Below, piece by piece: positions 44,536 through 57,166 of a stretch of 64,000 bases of DNA (positions are counted from its first letter, which is position 1; each line of letters opens with the position of its first letter). The stretch lies in NCBI GenBank assembly GCA_013146195.2, contig CM028377.1, positions 163,176,753 to 163,240,752 on the forward strand. Direction: 5' to 3'. Source of the DNA: Codonopsis lanceolata. Taxonomy: Eukaryota > Streptophyta > Magnoliopsida > Asterales > Campanulaceae. The translations under genes were made by a program, and so were the position numbers. Below the pieces are notes generated by a model, which was not told the DNA's origin, did not search any database, and was given only the letters and a program-made list of their open reading frames with translations.

Positions 44536-44664
44536 TTTTCATTAATGGCATTTTTGTCATTTGGCAAGCAATTTGTAGTTTAATGAAATGTGCAAAAAAT
44601 TAATGGTCCTAGATGAAAACATGTTTTCAAAATTGTACCCACTTGAAATTCCCCCTTACTTATT

Positions 44665-45531
44665 TATTTAAACAGCCTATTAAAGGGCCGGCGGGCCCGA
44701 CTATCCTAATTATTAATTCAACTAAACATTTATTTCAAGATTTGGAAAAAAGACAAATAAATCTATCCTTCTTTTCCAAATGTTCATCTCTTAAATTCTC
44801 AATCCTTGGTATAGTTAAATTAAATGTTGTCAGTTATACTAATACTTTAGATTTTCAATAAAAATATTACTCGAGTTGAATCGTATTGTCGCTACCAACT
44901 ACCAAGTGAAAAAAATATATCGTAATTTGCAATAAGAATAATAATTTGTTGTCTCGTGGAGGAACATGCATGGCATGGGTTAAACCATACAAGATCCAAA
45001 ACACAAGTTGCCATGCATAGGAGAGCTAAACAAATGGGCAACAATGCATTTGAGTATAAATAGATGAGAGCGGAAGGTGGGACACTACGAGAAATAACAT
45101 TGAAAACACTAATTATTACCATAAGTTTATTTAAATGTTTCAGCGGTTTTTTTGTCTTCATGGTATTAATGATATTAATCTCAAACAGTTTTCCACAACT
45201 CCTTTTAAACCCCCTCAATTCTTTTGCTAATTAGTATAGTTTAGTTCATCAATCATCATCGGTTAAGGCAATAATAATTATATTTATATATAGAGTGAAT
45301 TGCACACAAAAAAAAGGTCTTATTTTACAAATTGTAAATTAAACCTTATGTTTCCAATTTCGACAATTAAAACCACCATCTATTATTATTATTTTCAATT
45401 TAAATCTTACGTTTGTTAGGTGTTAGAAGAGAAAACGAAAAGCTGAATCATCGACTTACATAGCGCTAACAATGTTGTGACGAGAGTTTTCCACATTCCC
45501 TTCGTTCCATTAGAATTTGTTTCATAACAAA
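44665..45531. repeat. Old array relative (block B, right part)
   Basis: From 44665 to 45290 the text matches 26370-26570 joined to 30450-30780, that is, the flanks of the MULE without the MULE. No gene is supported. The open stretch at 44892-45218 on the minus strand has no recognisable motif. Confidence 0.65.
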
Positions 45532-45539
45532 CCCTGTAT
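45532..45539. repeat. hAT target-site duplication CCCTGTAT, left
   Basis: Repeated exactly at 46388-46395. Confidence 0.88.
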
Positions 45540-46387
45540 TAGAGGTGAGTTTGGTCCGGTTCGGTCCAGTTTTTTAGAAAGAAAAAAAAAGAAATTTGAA
45601 ACCAGACCAATAGTTTGGTTCTCAAAAAATTTAGAGCCGAAACCAACTCAATATGTATTAGAAGCAAAACATTGGTCCAGTCCAGAACCAATCAAAGATG
45701 TATGAGAACCAGGACCGGACCAATACTATGATTTTTTATTGTTTAACTGTTTAATACAAATATATAATAAAATTTGTAAGACTAAAACTTCATAAATTAA
45801 AAAACATTCGATAAAAGTAAATCCAACAATTTAAAATGTCGACTTCATAAACTCATAGCATGGAAACAAAATAATAAAAGAGTAACAACTAAAAACAGTA
45901 AAAAGTAGAACAAAGAAAGTATTAGGAATTAATATAATATATACTCCCTCCGTCCCTAAATTGTCGTCCTCATTTCTTTTTTCGTCCGTCACAAAATAAT
46001 TGTCCACTTTGAAACTTACCTTTTTAGAACATCACTTTTACCACTTTACCCTTACTTTTTCACTCTACTTTAATTATGGGCCACATATACATGGACATTA
46101 AAGGAAACTACACATTAAACCAATATAAATAATCAAGTCAATTACTTTTTCTTAAACTGTGCGCCGGATCAACCCAGACGATTATTTAGGGGCGGAGGGA
46201 GTATAATAATGAATAAACAACATATTAGGTCGGTTCAGTTCGGCTCCATGTTTTTGTAGTTCGAGAACCGGAACCAACTCAAATGTCCGGTTTTATGAAA
46301 ATTTAGATTCAGAACAAAACCAAAGTATTGGTTCGATCCATTTTTTATTGGTTCGATCCGGTTCTGAAAAAACCTTGCACACCCCTA
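45540..46387. mobile_element. Non-autonomous hAT element, 848 bp
   Basis: The left end TAGAGGTGAGTTTGGTCCGG and the right end (TAGGGGTGTGCAAGG on the other strand) carry the TAGRGGTGxG start common in plant hAT elements, followed by many GGTTCGGT and AACCGG phrases in both orientations. A perfect 8-bp TSD flanks it. The interior is AT-rich and includes a Stowaway MITE at 45944-46201. No transposase is seen. Confidence 0.85.
45944..46201. mobile_element. Stowaway MITE, 258 bp
   Basis: The ends CTCCCTCCGTCCCTAAATTG and, on the other strand, CTCCCTCCGCCCCTAAATAA form a clear terminal inverted repeat. TA flanks both sides (45942-45943 and 46202-46203). Interior phrases (TGTCCACTTTGAAA, ACTTTACCC) are typical of Tc1/mariner-related Stowaway MITEs. 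Nested in the hAT element. Confidence 0.9.
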
Positions 46388-46395
46388 CCCTGTAT
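46388..46395. repeat. hAT target-site duplication CCCTGTAT, right
   Basis: Exact partner of 45532-45539. Confidence 0.88.
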
Positions 46396-46498
46396 AAACA
46401 ATTTTTTGCAAATTAATTTTTTTTTCTCATTTATAAAATCAACAAAATTTCAATTAAATTCAACGCGTTCAATTTTCAACACTTTTATTTTACTCATC

Positions 46499-46591
46499 AT
46501 GAATATATCAATTAATTGTCATCGTGAGAGATTATCTATTCTGAGAACAAATGAAAATTTAAGAAGATTCTTAGGTTGTCAAGAATTTGAG
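46499..46591 (+). pseudogene. GRF-type zinc-finger exon, copy 1
   Basis: A short exon-like frame reads MNISINCHRERLSILRTNENLRRFLGCQEFE and ends at a splice-donor-like GGTAAAT. Plant GRF-type zinc-finger proteins of the At4g04775-like kind start with CxC, then an R-T-S/T stretch and NPGRRFxxC; here the second Cys and the N-P-G are lost. Small proteins of this kind are often multi-copy and sit near transposons. Without a following exon it is a relic. A second, better copy lies 323 bases on. Confidence 0.45.
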
Positions 46592-46821
46592 GTAAATCAA
46601 TGAAAATATAATTTTAACTTTTTTATCATTCTTTATTTTTATTTTTGTGATTATTTTTCAGTAAATATAATTTTAAATGTAGAAAAATAAAAATAAATTA
46701 AAATTATATAAACGAACTGTTTATTTATAATTTTGTGATTACTTATCACTATCAATATTTATTATACAAATCTAAAATCAACAAAATTATAATTAAATTC
46801 AACACTTTCCGTTTACTCATC

Positions 46822-46927
46822 ATGAATACATCAATTTATTGTCATTGTGAGATAATATTTGTTCATAGGACAACAAAGACAAATCAAAATTTAGGAAGAA
46901 GGTTTTTAGGTTGTCGCCAATTTTAAG
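46822..46927 (+). pseudogene. GRF-type zinc-finger exon, copy 2
   Basis: The frame reads MNTSIYCHCEIIFVHRTT, then NQNLGRRFLGCRQF, then TAA, followed by GGTACAT as a possible donor. CHC, the R-T-T stretch and LGRRFLGC fit the GRF-type zinc finger (C-x-C ... G-R-R-F-x-x-C). The surrounding DNA (AAATCAACAAAAT upstream, TAACATTAACTTTTTTATCA downstream) is also repeated from copy 1, so the tandem duplication covers about 200 bases and not just the exon. No second exon is visible. Confidence 0.5.
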
Positions 46928-47306
46928 GTACATTCATGTATAAATAACATTAACTTTTTTATCACTATTTTTTTGTGTGTCAGTATAAATAACTTTAATG
47001 TATAAAAATAAAAATTAAATTAATTAAAATTATTTATACGAACAGTTTTTTTGGTATAATAAACATTGATACTGACAAATAATCACAAGAAAAAGACGAT
47101 CAGTATAAATAATTTTAATTTTCTTTCTATGTTTTAGTGTCCCAGGGTTCTGTTCTATCCAAGGCTGATACTACAATTACGAGTATTATATAAACAATAC
47201 ACACAGCAAACTGTCCTCAACATGCAGTCAAATACGGAGTATTGATTTCTAGTTTGAAATTAGCTTTCTTGTGTTAGTACAGATCAGATTCTGAATCTGC
47301 AGTCAG

Positions 47307-47544
47307 TCACTCTTCTTCTGGTTCCTCTTCTTCTTGGAGAAGATTTTCTCTGTTGTCATGAGCCCAGAAACCACGCACATCTATTAGCATACTGGCAACT
47401 GTGCCACCTTGTTTGCAGGATAATAGATCGGAAAGTGTAATTCTTAGATCGTCAGCTGGTTTCACCATATCCCAGATTTCATCCCTCACATCCTCAATAC
47501 ATAATTCGTAGTTCCCTCCCTCAATCCACTTCTGATGCACATCC
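47307..47544 (-). CDS. TON2: TON2 last exon and stop codon
   Basis: 238 bases after TAACAG, finishing the Arg codon and ending EEEEPEEE then TGA. It includes DVHQKWIEGGNYELCIEDV and the KQGGTVASMLIDVRGFWAHD signature. Confidence 0.95.
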
Positions 47545-50500
47545 CTGTTACAAATCCAGGCACAAACAAACTTTTTTGTATGACTAATGCAAGTAATATG
47601 GAGCTGGTACAACATGGAATTAAATTACACCAAGTTCCAAACTTGTCTATCAATAGGACCTAGGGCAGCCATAAACAAGCCGAGCTTTGAGCTTTGAGCT
47701 TACTCTCTTAGCTCTTTTGCTATTAATTGAGAGATGGAACCAAAGCTCGATTGGTTTACTTTAAAAACTAGTTATAAATGTGCCTAGCTCAAGCTTTACT
47801 CGAGTCTTAAGTAAAAAGCTATTACTTCCTCCGTAATGAGTGTCCACTTTTAAAATTTTCATGTCCCTAAATGAGTGTTCATTTTTTTATAAATTTACTG
47901 ATTTCACCTTTGGCACTCATCATGTCCTAGTGTCGACTTCTAATATTGAATCTGGGCATTATTAAGGGCATTAATGTTAATGACATGTGCTACTAAAATA
48001 GCCCAAAAGCCAACCTCCTTAATTTTAGTGAAAAGCTGAAATTAACTTTTGGGGCGGAGGGGATATACTATATATTATATAAAACTACATTTAATCGGTA
48101 GGCACTTTGTGATTACTGAGCTTATTTGAGCCAAGCCAAGATGAAATGCTAAAATCGTGTTCAAGCTCAAGTCAGATTGACAAGTCAAGCTTGAGCTGGA
48201 TCGGTTCACTACACAGCCTATTGTAGAATTTTCAACCAAATACCTGAATGTATAAAGGGCCGTTAACTACTCAAACGGTTTGCAAGTGCTCATTGGGACT
48301 CATTTCTCTCTGAATTGGAGGCTTACAAACTTGCTCCAAAATTGCAAGCAAGGAAACTAGAGAATTTTCCTGTAGGAAGACTATATCAGGTAACATCTGT
48401 ACCTTAGGATGCTTCCCTTCTCTTCTTCCATACTAAATCTAACAATTGTTTACCAGTCAAAACCATACAGAGTTATATGGATATTTGTGATAATGTCAGA
48501 TTATCAGTGTTACAATGACTTCCTGTGTCTCATATTTGGAGGCTTGTGAACTAACTCAAGAATCACAAGCAGGAAAGTAGAGAATTTTTATTGTAGGAAG
48601 GATCTATCAGGCAGCAACTATGATTTTGGATGCTCCCCTTCTTTTCTTCCATTTTAGACTTGTATTCTAGCTGGTTACCAAGAGGATACCAACCAGTTCG
48701 ACTTCTTGGCAACCAAACACAGCAGAAAAGGTACCAGAAATAAATTAACTCTTCTACACAATTACGCTTAATTCAGACAAGAGGGCTTCACCTGAAAAGT
48801 GTGTGAATGTCAGCTGTTGTCAGGTATCCCCTTCCATGAAGATCAAGACACCGAAACAAATATGTTAGCCCCTCTGGAGTATCCTTGTTTTCCAAGGCCA
48901 GAACAAAGTCGAGAAAACTTTCAAAGTCCATCTCCCGTGCATTACTCCCTCCAGTTTTGCCTCGACGAACATGCTCGTCAAAAGCTATTGATAGCAACCA
49001 AACACAAAAAATGAACAAGAGGCAGCTGAAAGAAAGTGAAGAAATACGTGCGTACAAGTGTGTGTGTGTGTTGAGTGTTTGTTTGTTTTTTGTATGTATG
49101 AATGAACTAATCTTGCATAGCCAGAGTACAGAATGGGGGTTTGTTTATGTAACAATAAGCTGTTAGACTCCCCTAATCACACAAGGTGGAAGTGCATCCA
49201 TTCCCAATTTAAGTCATTAGTTAATAATCCCTTTGTTCGAGGCAAAGAGTCCACTATTCTAATTTGTGATATTTCAAATAAAGAGTCAACTTTCAAAAAT
49301 TACACTTCCAATTTTCATAACCTTCAATCTTTACCCTCCACTTGTGTTGTAAGCATATTGATTGTGCTCAAGTATATTTATAATTATGACCAACTCCAAT
49401 GACATTAATATACCCCTTAATTATTAGACTTTTCAAACGTAGACTCTTTGGGTAGAACAAAGGGAGTAATTAGTGAATATTATTTACATGAATGTAAAAG
49501 TTATAAATGGAGTGGCTAAAAGCTTGAATTTCCCGAGGAGCCATGGTCAAAGTGAGTGAAGGTTATATGCGATCATAGAGATCATTGGAAGAGGTGACAT
49601 TATTATTCAGAAAATTGCAACGGCAGAAATGCAGAAAATTCACCTACCAAAGCAGTGGTGGCACCACACTAACAATAACAAGTCCGTCATCTTGAAAAGA
49701 TAAGAATCAGATACATCATACATATTTTATTGGCTCTGGTGCAAGAGGGTCTTTTTAGTAGTATTCCCTACAAGCGGATCATACTGTTAAGCTTTAGGGA
49801 TAAAAATCTATTTAAAGCAATTTGAATATTGTTGGACAGTTCTGTAACTTCTATTTCACCTAATATGTAGCACATCTTACTAGAAAACTCAACCTAAAGC
49901 TCCATTATCACCATAAAATGTAACTTATGCTAAATGGTGATTTTGTGTCCATCCTTGTTTCTTATGTTGTTTAGAATGTTCAACAACTTTTTCAGAATCT
50001 TTTTTGCCTCAGATTATTTGCCCAGAACTGAAATCAATAACAATTCTAGAGTAGACCAATACTGCTCAATGGAACCATGATCAGAAAGCAAGACAATAAG
50101 CACTAGTTTCAACTTTCACCCTCGAATGATATGCAAGACGATACTCGTTTCAACTTTCACCCTCGAATGATATGCCAAATGCTAACCATTCATTGACATT
50201 TTTTAATTTGAATCACCATGACACTTGGGCTGTAACAGAAGTTATAATTACTTTATTATAGATTTTCTACACATGCTGTCCGGAGTACAAACTAAGAATA
50301 TAATAACATCACATATAATTCATTTGGCTGGTTCCACTTATAATCACATAACTTGCATTGGAAATTAAATGTTGGATCAAACATGAGGCAACCACAAAGG
50401 TAGGCAATGGGAAACAAGCCGGCGGGAGCTTTACGCTGGAAGGGGGGGCGAAGAAACCAAGGAGGGATGCATCACCAGTCGTGCAAAGAAGGGTCTTAAG

Positions 50501-53500
50501 CAGGAACAAACTGCATTGCTGATCTACTCTTATATTTTTGATGGCGTGAACAGGAAAATGCAAGAATTGTCCTTAAAAACAGCAGAGGCCAAGAAATGGA
50601 TGGCCAGCAACACTCATAAGGGTGAGAAACATCTCAGTTGCTAAGAACAAAATACATGCAATGAACTCTAGGATTTTATTCAAAAAAGCGAATGCAAATT
50701 AACTGTTTAAAGTACCTACCCCTTTCAATGAAAATATCTGTTAGCGTCCCATCCGCATATTCTCGAAGTTCCTGCTTACTCAATGTCCCATTCATATCTT
50801 TATCAAGGGCAAGAAACATATCTGGCAGAAAAAATACAAATACATTCAGCTATTAATACCCACAATCTTATCCTAAACTTGATTAATGGTCATGGTACAG
50901 CGTTATATAAGCTACTAACAGAATCAGAGCTTTTTGGTGAGATAAGCTACAAAGGTTAATGGGAAATGATTAACGCAGCCAGCCTCAACCACAAGTAGTT
51001 GGGATAGGCTTTGTTGAGTTGTTGAGTTGTAGCTACTACCTGTTAATATAGATCTCAAATCAACTCCAAGAGCAAGGACAAGTAGCCAGGGGAAAGTGTA
51101 GGTATAAAACTTCCAAAATAATTAAAACTCACCGCATATGCGTTGTGCAGACGTCAATGAAAACCAGTTTTCAGCTTGTTCAGTATCAGTGACTTCTTCC
51201 TCACTTTCCTATCATAAGAGAACGTAAGACCAAAAGTAGCCACACAAGCACGTATAGCGGCATCAATGCATCTTTTTCATCCCTTACTAATATACTAACA
51301 GACCAAGTCCCCATTAGCAGTCATGCCACTAAAATAACATTCCATATAACTCTTTTATTTCCATTTATTTTAAATCCAGTTAATTCAGAAGCTTCTCTGC
51401 AATTTCATATCTAGTTTGATCTTATCCAATAATTTACCAAAAGACTCAAACCAACTCAAACAAAAAAAATAGTTTAATAGTTCAAAACCACTTTCCCATA
51501 ATCAACCTATGTCTATCATGGTTTCCCTTGGCCACGTTGTATTTCTTTCAATGTGGGAGGAGGGAGTCCCAATCCTGGTCCATGACATGATCAGGCCGGT
51601 TTGACAGTAGCAGTAGGACCACATGACACGCTGAATCTTAGAATCACTTCAATTAACACTATAATGAGTTCCCTTATCCCTAGAAAACACCTTTCGCTTG
51701 ATTATGAGTAATAAGAAGTGTATAAAAACCATCACATCATACGAGGTAAGTAAGCAGATGCATCCGGAAAGGAAACAAGACCTTATCAATTTCAAGTTAT
51801 GTACTAACAGTATTTAGTTTTACTTCAAAATCAAGTTACTTTAACTCGTGTAGACAACTGCAAATAGGCCTATGCAGCCAATTGCATAAGGTTGATTGAT
51901 TTAAAATCGGCACTCCTGCTTCAAAAGTAAATATTGTCTGAAGTGCAAGTGCATATTTACTACTCCTTCCGATCCTAAAAAAGATTTGTGCTTGACTCGG
52001 TACAGAGTAAGAAAAGCTAATTGACTCTTGTCATAAAAAATAGGATTGTTTGGGCTTTCCAAAGATGACCATGTGCAAGTGGGGCCCATCAATTAAAGGG
52101 GGAATCGAATCAAGTGTAAAATGGTAAAGTAATATCTTGAAAAGGAAAGACTAATGGACTGCCCTAAGAAGGAAGATGCAGTCTTTCATAGGAACGGAGG
52201 AAGTAAAAACAAATTGGAATCATTCTGTAACAAACAAAAAGTTTCAAAGCAGATTACCACATATTCAAGGAAGAAATCACTACCATTGAAGAGGGTACAA
52301 CACTGAATATTTTTTTGGGTAGATTTTGCGAGAAAATAACCTATAACTACACAAGCATACGGCCCATCAACATGTTTATTGGCTGTGCCTACTAATGAAA
52401 CAAGAAGCCAAAATATTTTGTTAAATAAAACCATTTTCTCCTTGCTATGGTTATGTAGTAGTGAGAGTTTATTTAGATTTCTTTTTATTAATTCCTCTTG
52501 TAAAAAGTAACAACAATATGATGCAAGCAAAGGGTGACCCTCCACAACCTAAGAAAGTTCTCCGCAGCATCAGAACTTCTCGGTCCAATGCTTCCATCAA
52601 AAGTTCATCTAATACACATTGTTCGAGTCATATAGTAGCAATTATGTTTTTCTTTTGAAAAGATGCAGAGGCAATAGACTGTTATGAATCAATATAGTGG
52701 CAATAGATTGTTTTGAAACCTAAATGGCAAGGAAATAAATGTTAAAGTATACATTATTACAACCTTCAGTTGCATGCAAACATTCAATTGATATAATTTC
52801 AGGTAACAATAACGGGTGAACATACTTGCTGATGTGATTTGACATATTATCGAGGAAAATGAAAGCAAAAGTATAGAAGCTTGAGCAATCTTTGAAAAAG
52901 CGCAAGTGAGAAAGAAATGAGTAGAAAGAGAAACATTACTTGGTGCAGTTCCATTAGTTCCTGAAGACAATTACTGAGTAACACCTTTTTTATGCAAGCC
53001 TTCCCTGCAAAGACAATAGATGGTCAACCAAAGAGAACCAAAAGCACAACACTGAATTGTGCTTGGGCATGGAAATGAACCAAAAAATTTCAGTCATGTC
53101 TAACTGCAGAAAGGGACTGTCAAGATGACTTGAGAAAAAGCAAGGTAGTAACATTTTCCCTGAAACTGAAGGGAAAATAATGATAAGTAAACTTGACATT
53201 AAAACCAAAACTAAGTTTTCTAATGAACACTTTTCGTGAAGATCTCTCCGAAATATGGGACTCCAAGAGACTTTTCTATCCTCTATATTCAAAATCGAAT
53301 TAACTAAGCAATCTTTCTCACTTGCTAAAATAAACAAAAATGGAAAAGATCTCCATAACTCCAGGTCATCACACCATTTATCTTTCCAGAACCTAACTTT
53401 GGACCCATTACCAACCTCAAAAGAGATATGTCTCCCAAACTGAACCCAACCCTTCCTAACACCTTTCCAAACCCCCACCCCATAACAAGTAGAAACATCC

Positions 53501-56500
53501 TTCGGAAACCACATATGCTCAAACTCACCATACAAGCTCACCACCACTCTCGTCCACCAAGCATTCTTATCCACCACAAATCTCCAAAGCTACTTCTCCA
53601 AAAGAGCCAAATTGAAAAACTTCAGATTTTTTGATACCAAGCCTCCATTTCTCACGCTGTCACAAACTTTCTCCCACCTAACCAAATGAAACTTTTGCAC
53701 CTCCGTTGACCCATCCCATAGGAAATTTCTCTCCAATTTTTCAAGTCTACTCAGAAGTCAGAACCGAAACTTGAAGCACAAAAAGAGACATAAAATAGGC
53801 AGGAAGGCTAGAGAGGGTATCTTTCACTAGAATTAGCCTTCCCCCTTTGAAAGATATTGTTTTTTCCACCCTGCCAATCTCCACTCGAACCTCTCGACGA
53901 CCGAGGTCCACATCTCTTTACTTTTATGTTTGGCTCCTAAAGGCAAACCAAGATACACTGTCGGGAGACTCCCAACCTTGCAAGCAAAAAAATTGGCCAA
54001 GGGAAACAAATTAGCCCACCACGCCAACAGGAATAATCTCGCTCTTTGCGATATTAATTCTCAAGCCCGAGACTGCTTGAAAGAAAAAAAACACGAGCCG
54101 AAGATAACCTAACTATTCAGTGTTAGCCCCACAAAATACAAGCGTGTCATCTGCAAATAAAAGATGGGACACTGTCACCTCCTCTCCACTCCCTCTACCC
54201 GCACTAAATCCCTTCAAAAAGCCACCGCACACAACTCTATCCAACATCTTGGTCAAGGCCTCCACATCACCATGATGAATAAAAATGGAGAAAGAGGATC
54301 TCCTTGCCTCAACCCCCTCAAACTAGCAAAAAAGCCAGCAGGCTCACCATTCACCAACACTGAGAATCGAACTGTCGAGATACAAAAAAGAATCCACTTC
54401 CGCCACTTAAGACCGAACCAAATGCTCTCCTGCATGTACAAAAGAATATCTCAGTTGACATGATCCTAAGCCTTCACAATGTCTAACTTGCATATCAAAC
54501 CAGGGTCTCCACTTTTAAGCCTAGCCTCCACCACCTCATTAGCTATAAAAGATGCATCCACTATTTGACGATCCCCCGCAAAAGCACGTTGGTTCAGTGA
54601 AATAAGTTTGCTCAGCACCTTCCTTAGTCGCAAAGATAGCACCTTAGCAATTAATTTGTAAACTCCACCCACTAAACTGAAATCACTCAAATCCTTCGCC
54701 CCTTTCTTCTTTGGAATTAAAGTAATGAAGGACGCATTCAGGCTTCTCTCAAAGCACAAGTTCTCATGAAAATAGAGACACACCCTCATCAAATCCACCT
54801 TAATAATCTCCCAGCAATGCTAGAAGAAGGCCATAGAAAAACCATCAAGACCCGGCGCTTTATCACCCCTTAAACCACGAAGGGCTGCCACAACCTCCTC
54901 TTCGGAAAAAGAAAGCTCCAGAAAATTGTTGTCATCTACACCAAGACAAGGAAAAGAGGTGCTGTTAAACGTAGGCCGCCACTCCTCCGTTTCAGAAAAT
55001 AACCGATGATAGAACCCCACAATACCTCCCTTAATATCCTTGCTATCCCACAACTGAACTCCATCAATCCATAATTCCCTAATCTGATTCACAGACTTGT
55101 GGGCACTAGCCATTCTATGAAAGAATCTAGTATTTCTATCCCCTTCTTTGAGGCATTGAATTCTAGATTTTTGCTTCCAGCTATCTCTTCGCAAAGCAAC
55201 AGCTGATCTAGTTCCCTTTGCAAATTCAGGCGAAGCAGCTCTTCTTTCTTGCTCAAAGCTCGAAAGGGCAAGCTAAGGTCACCGGCGGATCTAGGAAATT
55301 CGTATAGGGGCAAAAATTAAGTTATTAAGAAAAGGATTATAATAAAAACATCTCTTTTAATTAACATTAAAGTTGACATATGTTGAAAAGAAATTATAGT
55401 ATAAATGGATTTTTTTTTAATTATGTTTCAGCAAATTTTCTACCTATGGACAAATATTCTCCTTGGGAGGGGAGCTTTTTCCAGGCAATTTAGATAATCT
55501 CAAAATCAAAAACATTTTTCAAAGGTTCGGGAGGGGAACCACTGTCCCCCGAATTCAATGTGGATCTGCCACAGGCTAAGGTGATCTGCCTATCTAAGAG
55601 GGAGCTTACAAAAGCTCGTTAGTATTTTTTGCTGACATCAAGAGGCCATATGCGCAACGAGGAGGGTACTGTTTCCGTGCCGGATATTTAGCATGTTTCT
55701 TAATAGAACAGCTGTCGCTTTTTTCTTTCTCTACCTTTTGAGGCAACCATCTCTGTCAGGTAGAGAACTAGAAGCAAATATGGTATTGGTGAAACCAGCT
55801 AGCTGATTGGATTACACCATAGTGTTTTCAATGCACGTGTGACATACAAATTAGAGAACCCACACAAAAACGAAAGAGATAATACTACTATATACTTACA
55901 GCCAAGCAACTAGATTACTAGAATGATATATACTTAAAACTACCTGTCCAGATAACCCTCACATCTTACTTATCAAAAAAAAACCCTCACATCTGATCTA
56001 GGTTGCACGGATACGGATACGGATACGGATACGCAGATACGGATTCGCAGATACGAGATTTCTGAAAAATCCCGGATACGGATACGTGGGGGTAAAGTGT
56101 AAATATTCAAACTATAAGGACCAAAAATATATATATTTAAACTATAAGGACCAAAATGTAAATATACATATATTAATATAATAATATTAATATACACACA
56201 TTATTTAGATTCAAACAAACAGCATATATAATATACATATATTATTTACAAATAAATAGTATATACTAATATACTAGTACTAAACTACTAATAATAATAT
56301 ATACATGTATTATATAGCCTATATAATATATGTGGACAATTACATTAACAATTTCACGCCCACATCCCGAACCCAATAAGATGAAAAGTCGAAAATCAAC
56401 TTACCTCGAGTCGAAGACGAAGTCACGACAGCGGCGGCCGACAGAGCGAGAGGCAAGGAAGAGGAGTCGAGGACTCATCATGACAGTAGTCAGCAGGTAT

Positions 56501-57127
56501 GTCCCTCGTCAATCGTCTTCGTCCCTTCCCCTTTCTCTCTCAGACCACAGTCGCATCTTCGTCCCTTCGTCTGTCTCTCTCTCTCTCTCTCAGATCTCAC
56601 TCATCTCAGTCACATAAACAGAACGAGTATACGAATAGTTTGACCTCAATTAACCCTTCCTTTTTAACCATTAACCGAAACGACAGTGTTTTGTGCCAAA
56701 GCGTGTCCGGATTCGGGTATACGTATCTGGGTTATGGACACCCGTATCCGGGTCACGTATCCAAAGTTTGGAAAATTGCAGATTCGGCCCCTGTACGTAT
56801 CCAAGTGCGTATCGGGCGTATCCGTAACGTATCCGTATCCGGAGCGTATCAGATACGCAAAACGCTGTCTAGGAGCCGTATCCATGCATCATAGCATCTG
56901 ATGAATTACCCAAATCAATTACCTCTAAAGAAATTACTTATAAAAAAAAAGACCTCTAAAGAAATTTACAGGGTGGGGAAGGAGGGGGTGTGGAAGGTCG
57001 AAGAAAGAAAAACAAGAGCACTAATCGCTGACCAATGGAACCGGACTATGGAGACCAATACTTTGGATTGGTATATCCAATGTGTATTTATTATTATTTT
57101 ATTATATATAATACTAATATAGTATAC

Positions 57128-57166
<39 letters not shown>

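Larger units (their letters stand above)
43015..44655. mobile_element. Pack-MULE candidate carrying a SKP1-like fragment
   Basis: This 1641-bp block is flanked by a perfect 9-bp TSD, the length made by Mutator transposases. The left end and the reverse-complemented right end are similar over about 42 bases, best in GGTACATTTT and AAAACATGTTTTCA. The relative at 26340-26380 reads straight through the target. The inside holds no transposase but does hold a captured gene segment (SKP1-like, 43660-43956), a purine/pyrimidine-rich leader and a minisatellite at 44106-44535. Gene capture between Mutator ends without a transposase is the definition of a Pack-MULE. The age is moderate, since the TSD is still perfect. 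Confidence 0.75.

Noticed and set aside
47661..48225. Confident call of a hAT element
   Set aside because: No 8-bp target duplication and only short terminal similarity; kept as a low-confidence feature.
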